Position numbers and translations under genes: made by a program. A stretch of 64,000 nt of DNA from Apiospora phragmitis (lineage: Eukaryota > Ascomycota > Sordariomycetes > Amphisphaeriales > Apiosporaceae). Positions 49,855 to 62,019 of this stretch are shown here, piece by piece. The stretch is from contig JAQQWL010000013.1 in the NCBI GenBank assembly GCA_038363925.1, positions 186,001 to 250,000 of the forward strand, written 5' to 3'. The number at the start of each line of letters is the position of its first letter. The first letter of the stretch is position 1. Below the pieces are notes generated by a model, which worked only from the letters and a program-made list of their open reading frames with translations, made no database searches and had not been told where the DNA came from.

Positions 49855-52800
49855 CACGACGGTAGTGGCGCCAAGGTTTGTCGGAGTCGTGCCGGAATGG
49901 GTGTATAGGGATTTGAAATAAGGTCGCCTGCGACTACTGACATTAAAATTAAACTGTATAAAGAACGAAGTGTACCCAAGCCAGCGGGCCGGAGGGCTTC
50001 AGTCCAGGGACGTAAAGCAAAGAAAGTGCAACAGTGCTTTAGAAGTTGGAAGAAACTTAGAACAAGCCATCAGGAGCCTTGAAACCCACGTCTGGGGGTT
50101 GCAGCTGTGTTAAATCAAGTCGAGCCGAGGACGGGTGCAGCAGGTAGGGCAGGAAACATGATAGGCTGGTTCCCGGAAGATCTGTGCGGATCGATCATCT
50201 CGGGCGAGAGTGGGTTGATAGTACCCAAATCGTGCAGGGCGCATCACCAAAGCGGGCGTATTCGCTTGACTGGGAGCTGGGTTGAATTCAAGTGTCAAGC
50301 TTGACATGGCGTGTTTGAAGGGCCGCAATGGGGTAGATGGACGCGGTGGGTAGTAGACAGATCCCTGCCCGCCAGTTCAGACCCCAGTACTTAAGAACAT
50401 AGGGATGGATCCGTTTCACGGCGTCGCATCATTCATGTGACGGCGGACGAGCTAGACATGACGTCGCATCGGGGGACCAATAGAGGTGGATGCCTCGCTT
50501 GGGCGGCTTCTGTTGTAAGTAACACCTCCGTGACGCCTCTGAGCAGCCAATCGAAACCGAGGCTCAGCCGTTCTTCTTTTGGAGCAGCTATTCGATCCCG
50601 GCGAGTCATGGCGATATAGCTGCGGAAAATCAAGGATTAATCGGAAATATATGTATAGATTGACGACAAGGATCGGTCGGACTTCCCCATAGGATTTGAC
50701 CATGGGTTACTCTCCCGGCCGAGGGTGTTTACTGGTTTGCCAGAGCAGATCATAGATGCTGGTGTGGTGATCACTGGTGTCTGCGGCGGGGCGGTAGTCG
50801 CCAGTTTGCAGCTCCCACCGAGCCACCTCCCAGGCTTGCCAGGGTGGCCAAGCAACTGGAGCATGCTAAAATTAATGCTTCAGCAACGTCAGGGCCGGTT
50901 GCATGTTTCGTCCGTGACCACGGACAAGTCTGGTGGCTCTTTCGATTGGCTCCTCCAAAGGAACATCGAAAATTGCATGGTAGCAGTTCGGCGGGCCAAT
51001 AGAGAAAAAACAAAGTGAGCAAGACAGGGTTCAGGGCTAAAGTGTCAGAAGCGTTTGACGTTTCAATTCAAAAGATTCAAAAGATTCAAAAGATTCAAAA
51101 GATTCAAAAGATTCAAAAGATTCAAAAGGGAAGACAGCCCCATTTCTTTTCGGATCTGAGCCCGTGACACATCCCAGCAAGCCAGCCTCCGACAAAACCA
51201 CGACAGAGTCAGAATAATCCAATCGTCCTATCTTCCATCTCTCACCCGCCACAGATGAGGTCACACTTCCCGAATACGACCTCCACATAGAGACAGGAAG
51301 CTGCCAATGCCGGCTGTCTGTTCGCGCAGATGGCCTGTCTATCGATGACAAATCCTTCAAGTTTGCTTTTCGTGCCGTGCCCTCTGCATCGAGCCACACC
51401 TCCAATCGTTGTCAATACAGCATATCCCAGGGGACGTCATAAACGAACTGCCGTTAGATGGGTCCATATGATATATATGCTCCTCTCTTTGGGCAATCTA
51501 TATGCCAAGGACTTCACAATGAGTCATGAGGAGGGCATTAGGCCCCATCTGCGCTTCATGCTATCAGGCTTCTTCGGGCTGAGCAACAAACAAGTAAACG
51601 GTGGACGGGAACATGCGACGCCGAACGAAATATTCTTCGCCAGTGAAAGATGGGATGAAATGGTCCTAATACTAATGCCGAATAACCGCTTGACTTGGCG
51701 GTTTTGGCTGTTTGGCTGTCTGGCGGTTTGGCCATCCCTTGTGGTCCGAAACCCCTGGATGTGAAGTCACCGAGAATCTAGTTTGATCAGTGATTTCCGT
51801 CCGCTCGCCGTGAAACAAATGGGCCCAGTATCTGGATACTCTCTTCGGCCTTCTTGGGCAGATTTATCGATTCTAGCAGGTATATTGCCCCTTCTCTCCG
51901 ATTATGCAATCGTTTCGATCTCGGGACCTGCCTGCCAGTTTTGCCCTGCACTGGTCTAACAGAGACTGTCGGGATGTCAGCCGGTAGTATCGGACGTTAC
52001 CAATGCCAGACTTCCGCATCAAAATAGGACATCTGCAGATAAAGAGGCAACCTCCTTAGAATACAAAAAGCATTGGAACTTTGAACACGCTCTGGAAGAT
52101 AGTCATGGGGTAAATTGTACTCAATATCATCATGTAGCTGCTGTTGGGTTTCTCGTTATGCGATTTCTGTGTTTGCTCGATGTATGACTGCTCGGAGTAT
52201 TGAATCAAGATTTAGCAAATCCAACCATGTCAGCACAAGAATCCATATTCAAAACTACTATGTAGGTATGTAGAGCGATGTTCCCCATGGGTAATTGCCT
52301 TCACCATACCTCCCTGCCGTCCCGCCGTCCAGTCGTTTCTTAACAAAGGGTTTGAGAGTTTATACATTTCCAGTTGGGTATTTCAGTAAGGCCATGGGAT
52401 CCCCAGTGGGCACCGCACCTACCTGATGAAATACATATTCAGTCGTTTGATATGCCAATGAATATGTTGAAATCTAGCTTTCCGATATGGAAGGAAGCCG
52501 AGGGCATGAACGAAAGTAAAATCGGAAGAAGGTGCGTAACAAACACGTTTACTATCCATCATGTCTATTGATGAGCAACTGATCGTACACGTGGGTACAA
52601 ATATGGACCGCATTGGTTTTCGCCCAGGTTTGCTCATCTGTCTCTGATAGCAAAAAATGTATCTCCGTTCCAAATGAGATACTTGAGCAGGAGCAATGCG
52701 GCTCTCTGTTAAAAGTAATGATTATGTGCACTTTGGATGGTGGTCATAGACGTGTCTCCGTTATGTCAACACCATGCACTCGCATCGACATATACACGGC

Positions 52801-52939
52801 TGGGTAGCCCCTAGCCTACGCTAGAAGTCCTTTACTTGCAGAAGCACATCACCAAGTACTCTCGCCGCTACCCATCTACACGCGTTGAAACGACCTCTTC
52901 GAAGTCCAAAAGGCTGTCGTTCTTCCCTGACTAGCCAGA
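49855..52939. other. 3.1-kb intergenic region with a minisatellite
   Basis: No recognisable gene. Holds the 9-bp minisatellite at 51066-51128; frames such as 51330-51764 (+) show no domain or codon bias. Confidence 0.45.
51066..51128. repeat. Perfect 9-bp minisatellite, 7 copies
   Basis: Seven identical head-to-tail copies of attcaaaag (63 bp). On the minus strand one frame would read FES repeatedly. Confidence 0.95.
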
Positions 52940-53335
52940 ATGGACACGAGAGCTGCCGCCTCTGATCCGACAGCCCCGCAACAACATGTCTCCATTCGGA
53001 GCACCAGACGAAACCCACTAGATCGAATTCAAGAGAGGCCTGCCAAACGCAGGGTTTCCGTCGGCGAGCTTCCAATTCTCGGATCCTTGAAAAGCACCAG
53101 CACACTCAGTCTCGAATCCCTGGACCCAAAGCTGAGAAAGGTCGCCAGAAAGATCGCCAAAGGCGTCTGGAAAGGGACCAAGGTGTCCGTGATGTTGATA
53201 TGCATAGCACCCTACCTACCCATGGTGCTGTTCCTTGTCTTGTGTGACTGGGCGAAGAGCGAGCTGCACGAGTTCCTGGTGAAGGAGGACGTCGACTCCA
53301 TATCAGACTGGTCCAAATCCACACTGGTAGGCTGA
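52940..53335 (+). CDS. Small unknown protein with one membrane helix, 131 aa
   Basis: Single-exon frame. The N-terminal 70 residues are polar and basic with Arg/Ser-rich stretches; one hydrophobic helix lies at about residues 84-103 (VMLICIAPYLPMVLFLVLCDW). The C-terminal 25 residues are acidic. There is no signal peptide ahead of the helix, so a tail-anchored-like or internal-anchor topology is possible. No homologous family is recognised. The frame starts with an ATG in reasonable context (CCAGAATGG). It could be a chance frame in a long intergenic stretch, but the codon use looks coding. Confidence 0.4.
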   Translation: MDTRAAASDPTAPQQHVSIRSTRRNPLDRIQERPAKRRVSVGELPILGSLKSTSTLSLESLDPKLRKVARKIAKGVWKGTKVSVMLICIAPYLPMVLFLVLCDWAKSELHEFLVKEDVDSISDWSKSTLVG

Positions 53336-54586
53336 AAGGAGGCTTGTTATATGTATGGGGTTGGAAGGCCAATATGAGGAGTGTGATTGTATGTCTGAAT
53401 ACAGGGAGAAGCCGTTATGGGGACTCAATGGATGTCAGAGCTAGGTAAAAACCATCTTCGAGTTATGGGCCTTCCTGTCGATGTACCCCCGAAGCAAGAT
53501 ATTGATTGGTTGCACTGCACCACGGCTTGGCAATCTTAGGCGAACTATGAAGTTGTCGTCGACGTGCAATATTGCCCCAAACAGGATGAAATGGCTGCCA
53601 CCCTGAGAGTCGAGATACGATCCACAAATATTTTACACCTTTGATATACTCTGTGCCTTGGAGTAGGTAAAGTCATCGCAGTGTATGTAGGGCGAACATC
53701 AGACCCCAAAGAGAGAGAACATTACAATCCATGATATTGACTAAGGATCATATCTACAAGTCATATTGTGTCGAGCTTGGTAGAGAGGGCCCAGAAGAGG
53801 CTTTGGGACGAGACGGTTGCTTTGTTTAGGGCATGTTAATTCATTATTTGACTTGGAAAGTCTGCTTGAAGCATGATTGCCTCATTGTATTCCATGAAAG
53901 GTATTGTAACTCGGGTTGTATAGATGTTGCAGGAAATACAGGGGTAGATCACCCTAGCAGGAGTCACGTGCTGATTCACCTATTCCTTTTGCCTATATAT
54001 AGCACGAGAGCATCCTTCTCATTTGTATGTATTCTTACTCTCCTTTAGATAGCACTTCATGTATCATCTGTTGCTCTTGATCGTGCAACATTAGAAGCTT
54101 GGGTACTTAAGATATAGGGTCGAGGTTTCAAAAAAGGGGGGCACTAAGTCCCTTGACTTTGTGTCAACACAGGTGTTGCGGAGCATTCCCACGAAGATGT
54201 GCAAGACGTCAAGTCTAGAATGAGTGATCCCAAATGCCTGACGAGTATGAGAATCAAGCTTTGTGTATTTGGTGGGCGGGAAAACGGATAAACAGCAGAA
54301 TGCCATAGAGTTCAAAAGTGCCATTGATGGACCAGACTTCAACATCTTGGCTTTTCATGGTTGGATGGTCCCCCACTTGGGCGGAAGGTTTTCGGATACA
54401 GCACTCGGCAACCCTTACATATTGAAGCCATTTCTCAGGCATCCCAGTGTTATTTTATTATACTTCTATATTAATGACAACTCTTTAACGGCAACTCTTG
54501 TTGAGATCTATGCTGAGAACTCACATCACACCACATCATACCGATGATCATATCCCTGATTCATCCCACTACTATCTTCTTCCGCC
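53336..54586. other. Intergenic region, no gene seen
   Basis: AT-rich. A tatatata-like motif near 53994-54002 lies about 590 nt before the next ATG; no coding region recognised. Confidence 0.45.
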
Positions 54587-55480
54587 ATGGCATCTATACA
54601 ATTTCCAGGAGGCTTTGGAGGCTTAATGATGACACTCCAACAACCAAGCCATACTATACCTGGTATGACCGCACCTGATGTATCATCATGCTCATCACCA
54701 TTGTCATCGCCTCAGTGGGCCAACAACGACCCAACAGAAATCGGGGCTGACGACGACGCCGCCTCCATTTACAGCACACCGAACGCCCTCCTTACCCTGG
54801 TGCTCGCCACGTACGCCATGCTCTGCACTCTGATTGTCGCCATGGTCATTTTCAACTGGACCGGCCCCCGTAGTCGTCCGAGCCTGCCGCATTTAGTTCT
54901 GTTCCTGTGCACCGCGGTCCCGACGCTCGCCGTCATGGCGGTGTTGCCTCTTGTGGCCGCGCATCTGCTCCTGCAGTTCGTCGTGTGGGTTTGCCTCGAT
55001 GCTTTCCTCCTCGCCGTCCGGCACAAGCGGCGGCAGGGGTTGCTCCCTCTTTATCGCAAGCCCGACCACGAACGCAACACCGGCAACATGCAGAAGCCGC
55101 AGCAGCAGCGAAACAGCAACAAAAGCAGCCCCCACATGGCCATCCGGTTCCTGAAGAACTACGTCGAGCTGCCGCCCCTGCGCTGGCGCTTGCGTCACTT
55201 GCGCTATGCACCCGACTCTATCTGGGACTGGAGGACTACGGCAAACTGTTCACCGCCGCCGGGGCCAATGCGGGAACGGCGCCAGGTTCTCCAGTACTGG
55301 TGGAACTCACAGCAGTACCGCCGGCAGAGGCAGCAGCGGCATCGGGGGTCGCTACTGGCACAGTACAACCCGGCCCTGCCGCCTGAGTACGAGTCGGCCG
55401 AGCCCCTTTTTTATCGCCCGACCACTAATGGTGCCACAAAGGGGTTCTCTACGGTGTCCGTGAGTGGCGGGCGGGATTGA
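54587..55480 (+). CDS. Unknown membrane protein, 297 aa
   Basis: Single-exon frame from ATG 54587 (context CGCCATGG) to a TGA ending at 55480. About 65 polar residues precede three hydrophobic segments (near residues 67-88, 102-122 and 123-141). A long basic, Gln/Arg-rich C-terminal region follows (KPQQQRNSNK; RRQRQQRHRG), most likely cytosolic. A short FLKNYVELPPLRWRLRHLRYAPDSIWDW segment lies after the helices. No known domain recognised. Other frames over the same DNA are shadows caused by high GC3. Confidence 0.55.
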   Translation: MASIQFPGGFGGLMMTLQQPSHTIPGMTAPDVSSCSSPLSSPQWANNDPTEIGADDDAASIYSTPNALLTLVLATYAMLCTLIVAMVIFNWTGPRSRPSLPHLVLFLCTAVPTLAVMAVLPLVAAHLLLQFVVWVCLDAFLLAVRHKRRQGLLPLYRKPDHERNTGNMQKPQQQRNSNKSSPHMAIRFLKNYVELPPLRWRLRHLRYAPDSIWDWRTTANCSPPPGPMRERRQVLQYWWNSQQYRRQRQQRHRGSLLAQYNPALPPEYESAEPLFYRPTTNGATKGFSTVSVSGGRD

Positions 55481-55900
55481 TCAGGGTGCGTGCGTCTGAC
55501 GAGAGTCCGGGTGCCATTGATTTGGGGACGACGACGAGTGGTTCAAACGAAGATAACCCGTGTCGAGGATGGGAGCCGCGATTTGAAAGCTCTGTTTCGG
55601 TTTGGAAGAAGCCGGAAATTCGAGCCATGTCATTGGTTGAAATTAGCGTGTTTTGGCGAATTGTTCCTATCTGTTGGAAACTAGGCGCTCAGTCATAACC
55701 ACCAGTTGGCCATCTCATCGATATTAAGTTAGCACGGCGTTAGGAGTGACGGTAAGGCCCGCAACTAGCTGAAGCCATATTTCACGAAATTCGTTGGACT
55801 GAGGTTAAATGGTTTAGTTGGGTTGGTATTGATTAGTTGTATTACTGTCCGGCATTATTATGAAATATCTTCTCATTTCCCCCTCCGAGTTCTCCCGTAA
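55481..55900. other. Convergent 3' intergenic region, no gene seen
   Basis: 3' flanks of the preceding + gene and the cutinase gene. Confidence 0.5.
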
Positions 55901-56886
55901 TCATTGAGCGTGTGCCAAGATATAAGTCGCCGCCGCGTTGGCGTCCGTCAGGTATGTGAGATGAGGCAGCAGGATAAGGTCGCCATCAATGCAGATGTCG
56001 TCGCCCGGGTGGCAGACGATCAGGACTTTGCTCGGTGACGCTCCTTGGACTGGGAACGTCGAGTCTGACGCGCCGTTTCAGCCATGTGTGCCTTCAAGCA
56101 GTAGAGATATATAAAGGTGAAGGGAGAGAGGTAAATGCCTGCGCGCGCGTGCTATTGTAGAATCGACTTACAAGGGTCACCGAATATCACGACCGAGTTG
56201 ACGGCTGCCATGGTCGATGCTGGGAGAAGCTTGGCAGCGTTATGCACAAGCTGGCCTCCTTGGGAGTAGCCCGACATGACGATCTTGGATGAAGGACATT
56301 GCGTGAACGCCTTTGATACCAGATTGGCCCTGTTTCAAATTTGGTGAAGTCAGCCCATCTGAACAATAAGTAGTATGTGCAATGTCACAGAGTTTCGTCC
56401 CAATTGTACGGGTAATAACACACATCTGTTGGCTCCCCGTAGCGTCGCCACCCTGCAGGTACGCCGTGACGCTAGCATCGTAGTGATCGACGCCCTGCAC
56501 GGCGAGGGTCTTGCCGGTGGCGCCCATCTGCTGCCGCAAGGCCCGGAACAGGGGCGGGCCGACGAGCACGCCGACGTTGCCGGGCTCCGTGGTGCCGCGG
56601 GCGAAGACGACGACGATGTCCCCGCAGCGGCCATTCTCGACGTCGTTCTCCGAGGTCGAGAAGCCCGACAGCAGCGCGAAGGCCTTCTCGGCGAGCGTGA
56701 GGAGCCCCATGCCGTCCTGGAGCGCGATGTTGACGGGAAGAGCTGAGTGATGTAGCTCAGCAGCTGGTTGATGGGCTGGTTCTGCCGCTTGGTGATGGCA
56801 AGGGCAGGGTCCACGGCGGTGAGGGGCGCGCCGGCTGCTGCTGGCAACAGCGAGAGCGAGAGAGTGACGAGATTGAGGAGTTTCAT
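55901..56886 (-). CDS. Cutinase family secreted serine esterase (one apparent frameshift)
   Basis: Secreted alpha/beta-hydrolase that de-esterifies cutin or related esters. Exons 56886-56424, 56329-56172 and 56064-55901 give 261 aa after one base is added. A signal peptide (MKLLNLVTLSLSLLPAAAGA) is followed by a short propeptide ending in the dibasic site KR (Kex2-like). Next come CGDIVVVFARGTTEPGNVG (oxyanion region), the nucleophile elbow GYSQGG (Ser177), and CHPGDDIC carrying the catalytic Asp with its flanking disulfide; the catalytic His is in PHLTYL (His242). A base is missing in the ggg run 56735-56737; with it the frame continues from ITQLFP into VNIALQDGMG. Residue numbers assume that base. 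The catalytic machinery is complete, so the break is probably a sequence error. Confidence 0.93.
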
Positions 56887-56984
56887 GATTGCGATGATGA
56901 CAACAAAAGGGCCAATTATCAATTACGAGTTAAGATAGGAAACTATTGGGCATTAGTTCCGTGAGGTGACCGACCGAGTTAGTG

Positions 56985-56994
56985 GCTTATATAC
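56985..56994 (-). promoter_or_regulatory. TATA box of the cutinase gene
   Basis: GTATATAAGC on the minus strand, about 100 nt upstream of the start codon at 56886. Confidence 0.55.
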
Positions 56995-59291
56995 TGCGCA
57001 CAGTCACCATCCCTAGAGGAGAAGTGAAGTCGAGGTTCTGCAGCAACAGGATGCACGATTCAAAGGAAGATACGAGGTATCTTATTCATGAACCGCAAGA
57101 CTAACCCGTGGGTTTATATAGGGGGACCCAAGCAAATTATCGACTAAGGGTGGGCTGTGTGGGAGGTGCGGTGGCACAACGAAAAGGCATTGAAAGCGAA
57201 GGCAGGACGGACTGGAGCACCTGGACTTGTCAGTTGTGAAGCGCCAGTGGCACCGGCCGACGGTTTCGAGACTTGGTTTTTCCTCGAATAACATGACAGT
57301 CGGCATTGTAATTTCTTTTGTCTACCATGGCATGTCTAGTTGAGATATCCACCTTTGGCCGTGTAAGGATTGAGGGGAAGGAGAGAAGGCTCGAGGAATA
57401 GATTGGTGCAGTTCAGGCAATTTCCCCTTTAGTACGCCCCCGACTGGCCGCGCCGTTCGAGGTCTCATGCTCAGTAGAAGTGCTAGCGCTTCGTCGTTGC
57501 GCCACATACCTGGTGCATGCCTTGCTTTGGTTCTTCTCTCCAGGGGAAGTGGAAGTTGTTTGCAAAGCTTGTGAGGACTACCAATCCCACCGGCACCTTG
57601 ATTGGCCTGAGCTAGAAGCCGTTCCCTGCACTTCATTTCGAGCTGCAGATTTAGTTCTGGCTCTGATGGCCCCCAAGCTATCCAACAGCCGCTTCTTCTT
57701 CCACATCTTCCGCAGCTGTTAATAAGCCCCTTTCACCAACCGCAAAGGCTCAGACAATAACATTAACACACACGTACGTAGTAGACGCAGCACGGCCGAA
57801 AGGGTTGACTACAAAGCAATTGACACGTTAATTATTGTAGATGACAAGACAGGTCTCGCTGACAGCCGAGATCCGAGATTCAATGTCTCACCAGAGCCTC
57901 ATTGCACATGTTGTCTCACTCGTACGAAAGGGGGACAAGAGAAGACTGGAGTAACGTTCCCCAGGTCTTCGAGCCTCGGCAGCACCCCGCAATGCGGAAA
58001 CTCCAGTGCGGGGAAGGGCCGAAGCCAGGTTTCCTAGAGTAATACATACATGTAGTAAAGCCGTCCATTCTGGGCTCTAATGGATCAATCCCACAGGATG
58101 CCCTGCAGGTGCATCCTTGCACAGCTGAAGAAATGACCTCCACCAAAGGACGCAGAGGTACGCGTCAGGTTACATGACAAGGTGTACCTGGCAGCTACAG
58201 AGCAAGAACATGACCACCTTGCCTCGTATGCTCCGTAAGCGTAAGTGACACCTACCCTGTTTGATCAATGGCGTTGGGGAGTTTAGAGGACCGACCGACC
58301 CGAGCTGAGAATTCATGCGCATTCGAGCGAATTGTCGCTTTGAAGCAATCCTGAAAGCAGCCACCCCTGCACGTTTCAAGGCGCAGCATAGAAAATGAAA
58401 ATCGATGAACAGAGGCTGAGACCCGAGTTAAAAGGCTGGAAATTCGACGATGGAGGACAGTTAAGATGGGAATCGCAGCCCCTGTGAGTTAATCGTAGGG
58501 CGATCACGGGACGGGAGGTGACCAACACGTGACATCTACCAATCGGAACCCTTGGGCGCATTACGTGCCATGTCTATGCAATTATATGGCTGTAAATGAT
58601 CGGCCAGATAAAATTTACACAGTTCCAGGTATCTGGTAAACATTGATTAGGCCTCGTTTATAAACAAGGACGATGTGTCAGCAGCTCGCCAACGCTTAGG
58701 AACCAGTAACCATAAGGATGGGCTTCCAGATTTAGCTTTGTATCTCTCAAATATCTTCCAGGAAGTAGTATCGATACCATCACGACAGTATTTGACTCTT
58801 GTACTTGTAACTCGGTGATAGTAGTGTTGTGGGCAGTTTCATGCAAGGCAAGTCAAAGTGTTAAAGTTATGACTGCCCCTAATACCATCATTAAACGTGT
58901 GGGCACATCTCCGAGCTTCCGCACGTTGGACAGAGTTGATGCCAGTTTTGTCACAAATATTTCACAAAACAAGATACATAAATAAAATGAAAACTTGATC
59001 ATTAATGAGGACTTCAAACTTCAATTGGCCATGGACTGATGTCTACCTAAGAATCAACTCGTGCAAGCCCACTGCGAGGTTTCAGATGAGATCCCTGTTG
59101 CTGTTGCCACTGTTCCGAGGCGCCCACAAAGTTGTAAAGACAAGAGTTGTGAGGTGCGAGAATGCTGAAAATATCATGCCTTCTTGTCTGTCCTCTTCCC
59201 GTATCCTACACTCTCAATACCACAAACGGACCATAAGCCCCTGGCGTCTCTCAACAAGCTGTCCGGGGCAGGAGAAACATCCCTAAGCTAC
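56995..59291. other. 2.3-kb intergenic region, no gene seen
   Basis: Short frames on both strands without domains or splice structure; includes upstream DNA of the cutinase gene. Confidence 0.45.
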
Positions 59292-60230
59292 CTATTGAAG
59301 AAGCCCCCTCATTTGCTGAAGCGTCTCATCACGTTCGTTGAGCGCCGTTTGAAGCCTAGCCAACTCCCGGTTTTGCTCGTCGATCGTTTTGCGTAGTCTG
59401 GCGGCTTCTTCGGGCATAGTCGTGATGCTTTTGAGCTGTTCAAGTTCTAGGTCCACCGTCTCATGCTTCCACCGGACCATTTCGCGTAATCTCTTAGTCT
59501 CGCAATCGAAATCCTGTCGAAGATTCTCGTCCGACTCAAGCCTTGCTCCGCGAGCCTGACTTGCCTTTGCGTCCTTTTCCAAGCTCTCCTTGGAATGCTT
59601 GTACTCGGCCACCTGGCGAGCCAGCTCCTTGATTTCGGATTTCGCTTCGGAGTGGCCCTGTCGCTCGTTGGATAACTCTTGTTGCGTCTTAGATAAGTCT
59701 CTTTGGGTATTCGAGAGCTTCTGCTTGGTATTCAGGTGACGCTGCATCTCTTCCCTTCCATCCTTATCTACCAGCTCGACGAGGCCTTGGATTAGACTGA
59801 TGTTTACATTCCAGATCCTCTGGCTATCATAATGATCGCCACCGTTATCAACATGGGTGATAGGAGGGCCTGAGGCTGTGGCGGAGTCGTCAGCCAAGCC
59901 TGGCGCCTGCGAGCTTGTGTTGCCCCCCATCTCGTCCTCCGACTCATCTCGATCCGAACTCATGTTATCGGGGGCAACTGTGCTCTCTTCGTTGTTTGAC
60001 TCGGACGCGACGATTTTGCGTTTCTTCCTCAATCTCATGCTTTTGGGGACGCTGGTGGCGACGTGAATTGTTGATTCGGCGGAATCATCTGAATCCGCTA
60101 GGGTATAGTCTCTCGACTGCTCTGATCTGGTTTGGTCTACCATATCCGCGAAATGGTACTTTCCATTCAGTAGGCGAAGGCCTCGACTCAATTTAAATGT
60201 TACGATTTTGGAAGGCCGTGCTTTTTCCAT
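59292..60230 (-). CDS. Unknown coiled-coil protein, 312 aa
   Basis: Single-exon frame from ATG 60230. The N-terminal ~130 residues are polar and acidic with a basic patch (MRLRKKRKIV, nuclear-signal-like) and Asp/Ser/Glu-rich stretches. After a short central segment (QRIWNVNISLIQGLVELVDKDG), residues about 165-310 are heptad-like and Lys/Glu/Gln/Leu-rich. They include a run of near-repeats (KLSNTQRDLSKTQQELSNERQ), predicting a long coiled coil to the C terminus. No catalytic domain. A nuclear or cytoskeletal scaffold role is only inference. The frame is intact; lower GC than the metabolic genes suggests a lineage-specific gene. Confidence 0.6.
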   Translation of the reverse strand: MEKARPSKIVTFKLSRGLRLLNGKYHFADMVDQTRSEQSRDYTLADSDDSAESTIHVATSVPKSMRLRKKRKIVASESNNEESTVAPDNMSSDRDESEDEMGGNTSSQAPGLADDSATASGPPITHVDNGGDHYDSQRIWNVNISLIQGLVELVDKDGREEMQRHLNTKQKLSNTQRDLSKTQQELSNERQGHSEAKSEIKELARQVAEYKHSKESLEKDAKASQARGARLESDENLRQDFDCETKRLREMVRWKHETVDLELEQLKSITTMPEEAARLRKTIDEQNRELARLQTALNERDETLQQMRGLLQ

Positions 60231-60998
60231 TCTGGAAAGTTGGTAATTTAGAGGTTGGGTGTCGTAATCGTTATCGGACGCGCCCTTCCCCTAGATGAGG
60301 ATTCGTGCCTTGCACAGTGATATTACCAAAGAAATACGCGTTCTAAATAATAAGTTTGAAGTGGACCGCGTTAATAAAAGATTATTTTGGGATCCCAAAA
60401 CATTCGACGGTAGTACATACAAAATTAGGGGATAATTTCAAGGAGCAATTTACTGAGCCCGTTACCAATTTTCCCGTTTCTCAGCGTGCGGGCTGGTTCC
60501 AAGTGAGGCATCTGATGTTCTTCACCTTCGATTCGATGCCAAGACAGAAGTTCCGAATCCTCCAGCCTCCGGTCGACGAGGAAATTCCACGATACGTCTC
60601 TTGACGATACTGGGTGGCGGATATTACGGAAAGCTCGACTGGTCCAGGCCGTGAAAGTCTGAGTTTGGATGCTATAGATTAAAACCTATGCTGGAAGGAG
60701 AAACAAGGATGAAAGAGAGGAGGAGGACTGTGAGAGGAAGATCGTGATGGAACTGTAATACAGTCTCATCCAGGAGGAGTATTCCAAGATCCAATAGCTG
60801 TATAGAACACCACAGTAACACCGAGAAACTAATTACCAAATTTGGTCTGAGTAGCTCTTTCTGTATCATTTAAAGTAACGGCAGCTTCATAAACATACAA
60901 CCACAAGCCGGATTCTGGTCATTTTCCCTTCATCTCAGTACATAGCCCAGCCCTACCGAAGCAAATCGAGTTAGCAGAATACTTTCTCACTAAAGCCT
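60231..60998. other. Intergenic region, no gene called
   Basis: An 82-aa + frame (60356-60604) lacks recognisable features. Confidence 0.45.
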
Positions 60999-62019
60999 CT
61001 ACACCCGGAGAGGAAACCTTCCGCCCTCAACCAACAGGAAAGAGCAAGTTAAGTAGATAAAAGAGGTAGGCCAGGGAAAATGTCACGCAAAACTTACACC
61101 GCTGGCACTGATAACCTGCCCCGAAATCCAATCCCCGTCCCTCCCCGCCAGCGCCGCGACCACGCGCGCGACCTCGTCGACGGTCCCCAGCCGGTTCTGG
61201 ACCGGCGTCTGCGCCCGCTGCATCTCGACGATCCCGGCCGGGATCTTATCCAGCATGGCGCTCTGCACGGGCCCCGGGCTGACGCAGTTGACCGTCACGC
61301 CGCCGCAGCCTAGCTCGGCGGCCCAGCAGCGCGTCAGCGCCTCGAGTGCCGCCTTGGACGAGCAGTACAGGCTCAGGTCCTTGAAGCCGGCGCGTGCGCC
61401 CACGGAGCCGATGTTGATGACGCGCGCGCCACCATTCCCACCCGCCGTCGTACTCGCGAGGTGCGGCAGTGCGGCTTGCGTTAGCAGGATCACCCCCCGC
61501 ACGTTGACGTCGTAGACCTCGTTGTAGTCGGCCACGTCGATCTGGCCGAGGGGCACGACGCGCTCGCACCCGGCGTTGTTCACCAGGATGTCGATCACGA
61601 ACGGCCTCTGTGGGTGGACTATGCCGTCACCTGTGTGGGCCGCGGCCCGGAACTGCGCCTGCAAGTTCCGAATTAGGTGGAGGGGCCCCTCGGTGGTCGA
61701 GAGGTCGGCCTGGACCGTGAAGGTGGGCGCTGCGTGCGGCAGCGCCCGGATGCGCTCGGCAAGGGCGCAGACCAGGGGTTCGCTGCTGGGTGAGGTGTAC
61801 GCCAAGGCTACCTGGTCAAAAGTCAATTAGTTCGTCTGCCCAGACAAAGTGTGTGATCGGATGTTGTAGGTGAATTTTCCCCTGAGGCGTTTGTCTTACC
61901 GAAGCCCCGCGGCGGGCGAGCTCGAAAGCGATGCCTTCGCCAATACCCCTGCTCGCGCCCGTAACGATGGCCAACTTCCCCTCCAAGGGTAGACTGAACT
62001 CAGAAGAAGTGGCTGACAT
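60999..62019 (-). CDS. Short-chain dehydrogenase/reductase (classical SDR, FabG-like)
   Basis: NAD(P)H-dependent oxidoreductase; substrate unknown. Exon 1 is 62019-61900 and exon 2 starts at 61811 after an 88-nt intron (GTAAGA...ACCAG). Motifs: cofactor loop TGASRGIG, the acidic AD-L after the second strand, NNAG, catalytic Ser in INIGSVGA, YCSSK and the downstream CVSPGPVQS. The 3' end is ambiguous. Reading through gives a stop at 61085-61083 after ASGVSFA. A perfect GTAAGT donor at 61097, a TTAAC branch site and an AG at 61027-61026 would instead splice to a small third exon ending GGRFPLRV with a stop at 60999. I prefer the spliced form because SDRs of this type usually end in SASGG plus a short tail. 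A TATA-like motif lies upstream at about 62151-62160. Confidence 0.85.

Noticed and set aside
54907..55386. 159-aa + frame inside the unknown membrane protein gene
   Set aside because: Ala/Arg-rich out-of-frame shadow of 54587-55480, without the membrane helices.
60356..60604. 82-aa + frame
   Set aside because: Short, no domain and no support from context.
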